Positions 62,403 through 64,000 of a stretch of 64,000 nucleotides of DNA are shown one piece after another. The translations under genes were made by a program, and so were the position numbers. Source of the DNA: Bradyrhizobium sp. 141 (GTDB lineage Bacteria; Pseudomonadota; Alphaproteobacteria; Rhizobiales; Xanthobacteraceae); contig NZ_JADPKR010000082.1 of assembly GCF_023074055.1 (NCBI RefSeq), forward strand, positions 62,001 to 126,000, given 5' to 3'. The notes under the pieces are model-generated. The model was not told the origin of the DNA, did not search any database, and was given only the letters and a program-made list of their open reading frames with translations. Position 1 is the stretch's first letter, and every line of letters begins with the position of its first letter.

Positions 62403-63506
62403 ATGAACAACGACAACAAGCGCGGCGGCCTGGGGCTCGACCGGCGCCATCTGCTTCAGGCGGGACTGGCTGCTGCCTTCGCCGCGCCGCTCGGCGCCCT
62501 TGGTGCGGCGCAGGCCTTCGCGCCGGGCGGGATTGCGACCGGCGTCGACTTCTCGGAGTTTCCGCTGTGCCGGACGGCATCGGATGCGCCGGCGCTCACC
62601 GGCGCGCCGCGCAAGCTGAAATTGTCGTGGAACGCCGGCGCGGTCTGCCTCGCGCCCGTGCCCGTCGCGATCGAGCACGGCTTCTTCCAGAAGCACAATC
62701 TCGACGTCGAGCTCGTCAACTATTCCGGCTCGACCGACCAGCTGCTCGAGGCGATCGCGACGGGGAAGAGCGACGCCGGCCTCGGCATGGCGCTGCGCTG
62801 GCTGAAGCCGCTGGAGCAGGGTTTTGACGTGAAGATCGCCGCAGGCACCCATGGCGGCTGCATGCGCGTGCTGTCGCGCACTGACTCCAGCGTGAGCAAG
62901 CTCGCCGATCTCAAGGGCAAGATCGTCGCGGTCGGCGATCTCGCCGGCCCCGACAAGAATTTCTTCTCGATCCAGTTGGCGAAACTCGGCATCGATCCGG
63001 TGAAGGACGTCGACTGGCGCGCTTATCCCGGCAATCTGCTCAACGTCGCCGTGGAGAAGGGCGAGGTGCAGGCGTTCCTGTCGTCCGATCCGCTCGCCTA
63101 TCTCTGGCTCAAGGACAGCCAGTACAAGGAGGTCGCGTCCAATCTCGACGGCGAATTCCGCGAAAAGAGCTGCTGCATCCTCGGCCTGCGCGGCAGCCTG
63201 GTGCGCGAGGAGCCGCAGGTCGCTCGTGCCATCACGCAGGCGCTGCTCGATGCCGCGATGTTCACCGCGCAGAATTCGACCGTCGCGGCGAAATCGTTCC
63301 AGCCTTACGCGCCCAAGGCGGCATCGCTCGCCGACATCGAGGGCATGGTGCGTTACCACACCCATCATCATCATCCCGTCGGCGACGTGCTCAAGCGCGA
63401 GCTCAAGGCCTATGCCGACGACCTCAAGAGCGTGCAGGTCTTCAAGGCGAGCACCGACACGGCCAAATTCGCGGAGCGCATCTATGTCGACGTATTCGCT
63501 GTCTGA
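62403..63506 (+). CDS. ABC transporter substrate-binding protein with Tat signal and His cluster
   Basis: 367 residues from the ATG at 62403, with GGAGCGGGG upstream. A twin-arginine signal, D-R-R-H-L-L-Q-A-G, opens the protein. The mature part is a type 2 binding fold (L-S-W-N-A-G-A-V-C-L-A-P-V-P-V-A-I near residue 78, then A-G-T-H-G-G-C-M-R). A striking Y-H-T-H-H-H-H-P stretch spans residues 318-325. The protein belongs broadly to the nitrate/sulfonate/taurine group. Its permease gene starts within its last 23 bp. Confidence 0.9.
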   Translation: MNNDNKRGGLGLDRRHLLQAGLAAAFAAPLGALGAAQAFAPGGIATGVDFSEFPLCRTASDAPALTGAPRKLKLSWNAGAVCLAPVPVAIEHGFFQKHNLDVELVNYSGSTDQLLEAIATGKSDAGLGMALRWLKPLEQGFDVKIAAGTHGGCMRVLSRTDSSVSKLADLKGKIVAVGDLAGPDKNFFSIQLAKLGIDPVKDVDWRAYPGNLLNVAVEKGEVQAFLSSDPLAYLWLKDSQYKEVASNLDGEFREKSCCILGLRGSLVREEPQVARAITQALLDAAMFTAQNSTVAAKSFQPYAPKAASLADIEGMVRYHTHHHHPVGDVLKRELKAYADDLKSVQVFKASTDTAKFAERIYVDVFAV

Positions 63507-64000
63507 CGGCCTCGCCTCCGGCGCGCCGCGTCTCTCCAGGGCGCCGCTGCTTGCGGGCTGGATCCGGGAGTCCGGCGTCGGCGTGCTTGCCAGCATTGCC
63601 TGGATCGCCTTCGGCCTGTCCTGCCTGTGGTGGCAGGATGTCGGCGACTGGTCGCGCACGCATTCGCTCGGCATTGCCGCCTTCGTCATTGCGGCGATCG
63701 CGCTGTTCGGAACCGTCGGAGCCGATTATCTGGGGTCGGCAGGACGGGCATTGCACAAGCGCGCGCCTTGGCTCCTCACGCTCGGCGCTTTCCTGACCTT
63801 GTGGGAGGTTGCGACCGCCAAATTGGCTTGGCTGCCGCTGCCGTTCTTTCCGCCGCCGCAGGCGATCATCGAGGTCTATACCGATGATCTGCCAAAGCTG
63901 CTCGACAGCGTCTTCGCCTCGGTCAAGCTTCAGCTCGGCGGCTATCTGATCGGCGCGACAGTGGGCTTTCTGACCGGCGTATCGATCGGCTGGTCGCGCG
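63484..64000 (+). CDS. ABC transporter permease (nitrate/sulfonate type), cut by window end
   Basis: The ATG at 63484 overlaps the end of the binding-protein gene by 23 bp, and the frame stays open to the window edge (172 codons seen). Two or three hydrophobic segments lie within residues 30-110. The segment L-W-E-V-A-T, then P-F-F-P-P-P-Q-A-I, is the classic start of SsuC/TauC permease domains. The rest, including the EAA loop, lies outside. It should form the membrane part for the upstream binding protein. Confidence 0.85.
   Translation, partial: MSTYSLSDGLASGAPRLSRAPLLAGWIRESGVGVLASIAWIAFGLSCLWWQDVGDWSRTHSLGIAAFVIAAIALFGTVGADYLGSAGRALHKRAPWLLTLGAFLTLWEVATAKLAWLPLPFFPPPQAIIEVYTDDLPKLLDSVFASVKLQLGGYLIGATVGFLTGVSIGWSR

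Overview
This window is an ordinary stretch of an alphaproteobacterial chromosome. The closest fit is Bradyrhizobium or a near relative. The evidence is high GC with strong G/C third positions, a tripartite tricarboxylate (Tct/Bug) transporter, many ABC importers with different cargo types, an ilvI leader-peptide attenuator, and dense intergenic palindromic repeats of the kind common in that genus. I see no rRNA, tRNA, CRISPR array, transposase or phage gene. The genus call is inference from gene content, not from a database match.

Layout. 1-3640: tail of a membrane protein (probably a chromate transporter), then a TctB-TctA-Bug importer. 3755-9650: thyA, an acetyltransferase and folA, then the membrane protease regulators hflK-hflC, a small DUF2065 protein and a periplasmic DegP-type protease. 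9779-11652: serB and miaA, divergent with 11 bp between start codons. 11747-18820: branched-chain amino-acid synthesis: promoter, attenuator with leader peptide, ilvI, a threonine dehydratase lacking the regulatory domain, ilvH, a methyltransferase, two exporters and ilvC. 18971-23149: a short-chain dehydrogenase, a haem-type membrane protein divergent from a TetR regulator with two matching operators, and a membrane sulfatase-fold enzyme.

23338-36627 is transport-rich: an osmoprotectant-type ABC system with fused permease and binding protein, a nitrate/sulfonate/taurine-type ABC system split by an inverted cupin gene, a Nudix protein, and a complete branched-chain amino-acid-type ABC operon that runs by overlapping genes into polyphosphate kinase 2 and a patatin-like lipase. 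36628-37460 is an 833-bp non-coding stretch with strong predicted RNA structure. 37461-42830: a large MscS channel, a frameshifted Bug gene and a malic enzyme.

43060-48885 is the most interesting part. A BlaI-type repressor and a BlaR1-like M56 metallopeptidase are followed by a DUF1800/DUF1501 pair. A near-identical 19-bp operator lies upstream of the repressor and again upstream of DUF1800, which suggests one signal-controlled module. The M56 sensor carries an unusual extracytoplasmic region, including a VHL-beta-like stretch and a duplicated module.

48916-64000: small hypothetical proteins, an RlpA-like lipoprotein, a Baeyer-Villiger monooxygenase fused to an alpha/beta hydrolase, a carboxylesterase whose nucleophile position reads Asp, a LigB-type dioxygenase, SemiSWEET, glgA-glgC, a Gly/Tyr-rich exported protein, and two divergent sulfonate/nitrate-type binding proteins. 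The second is followed by a permease cut off by the window edge.
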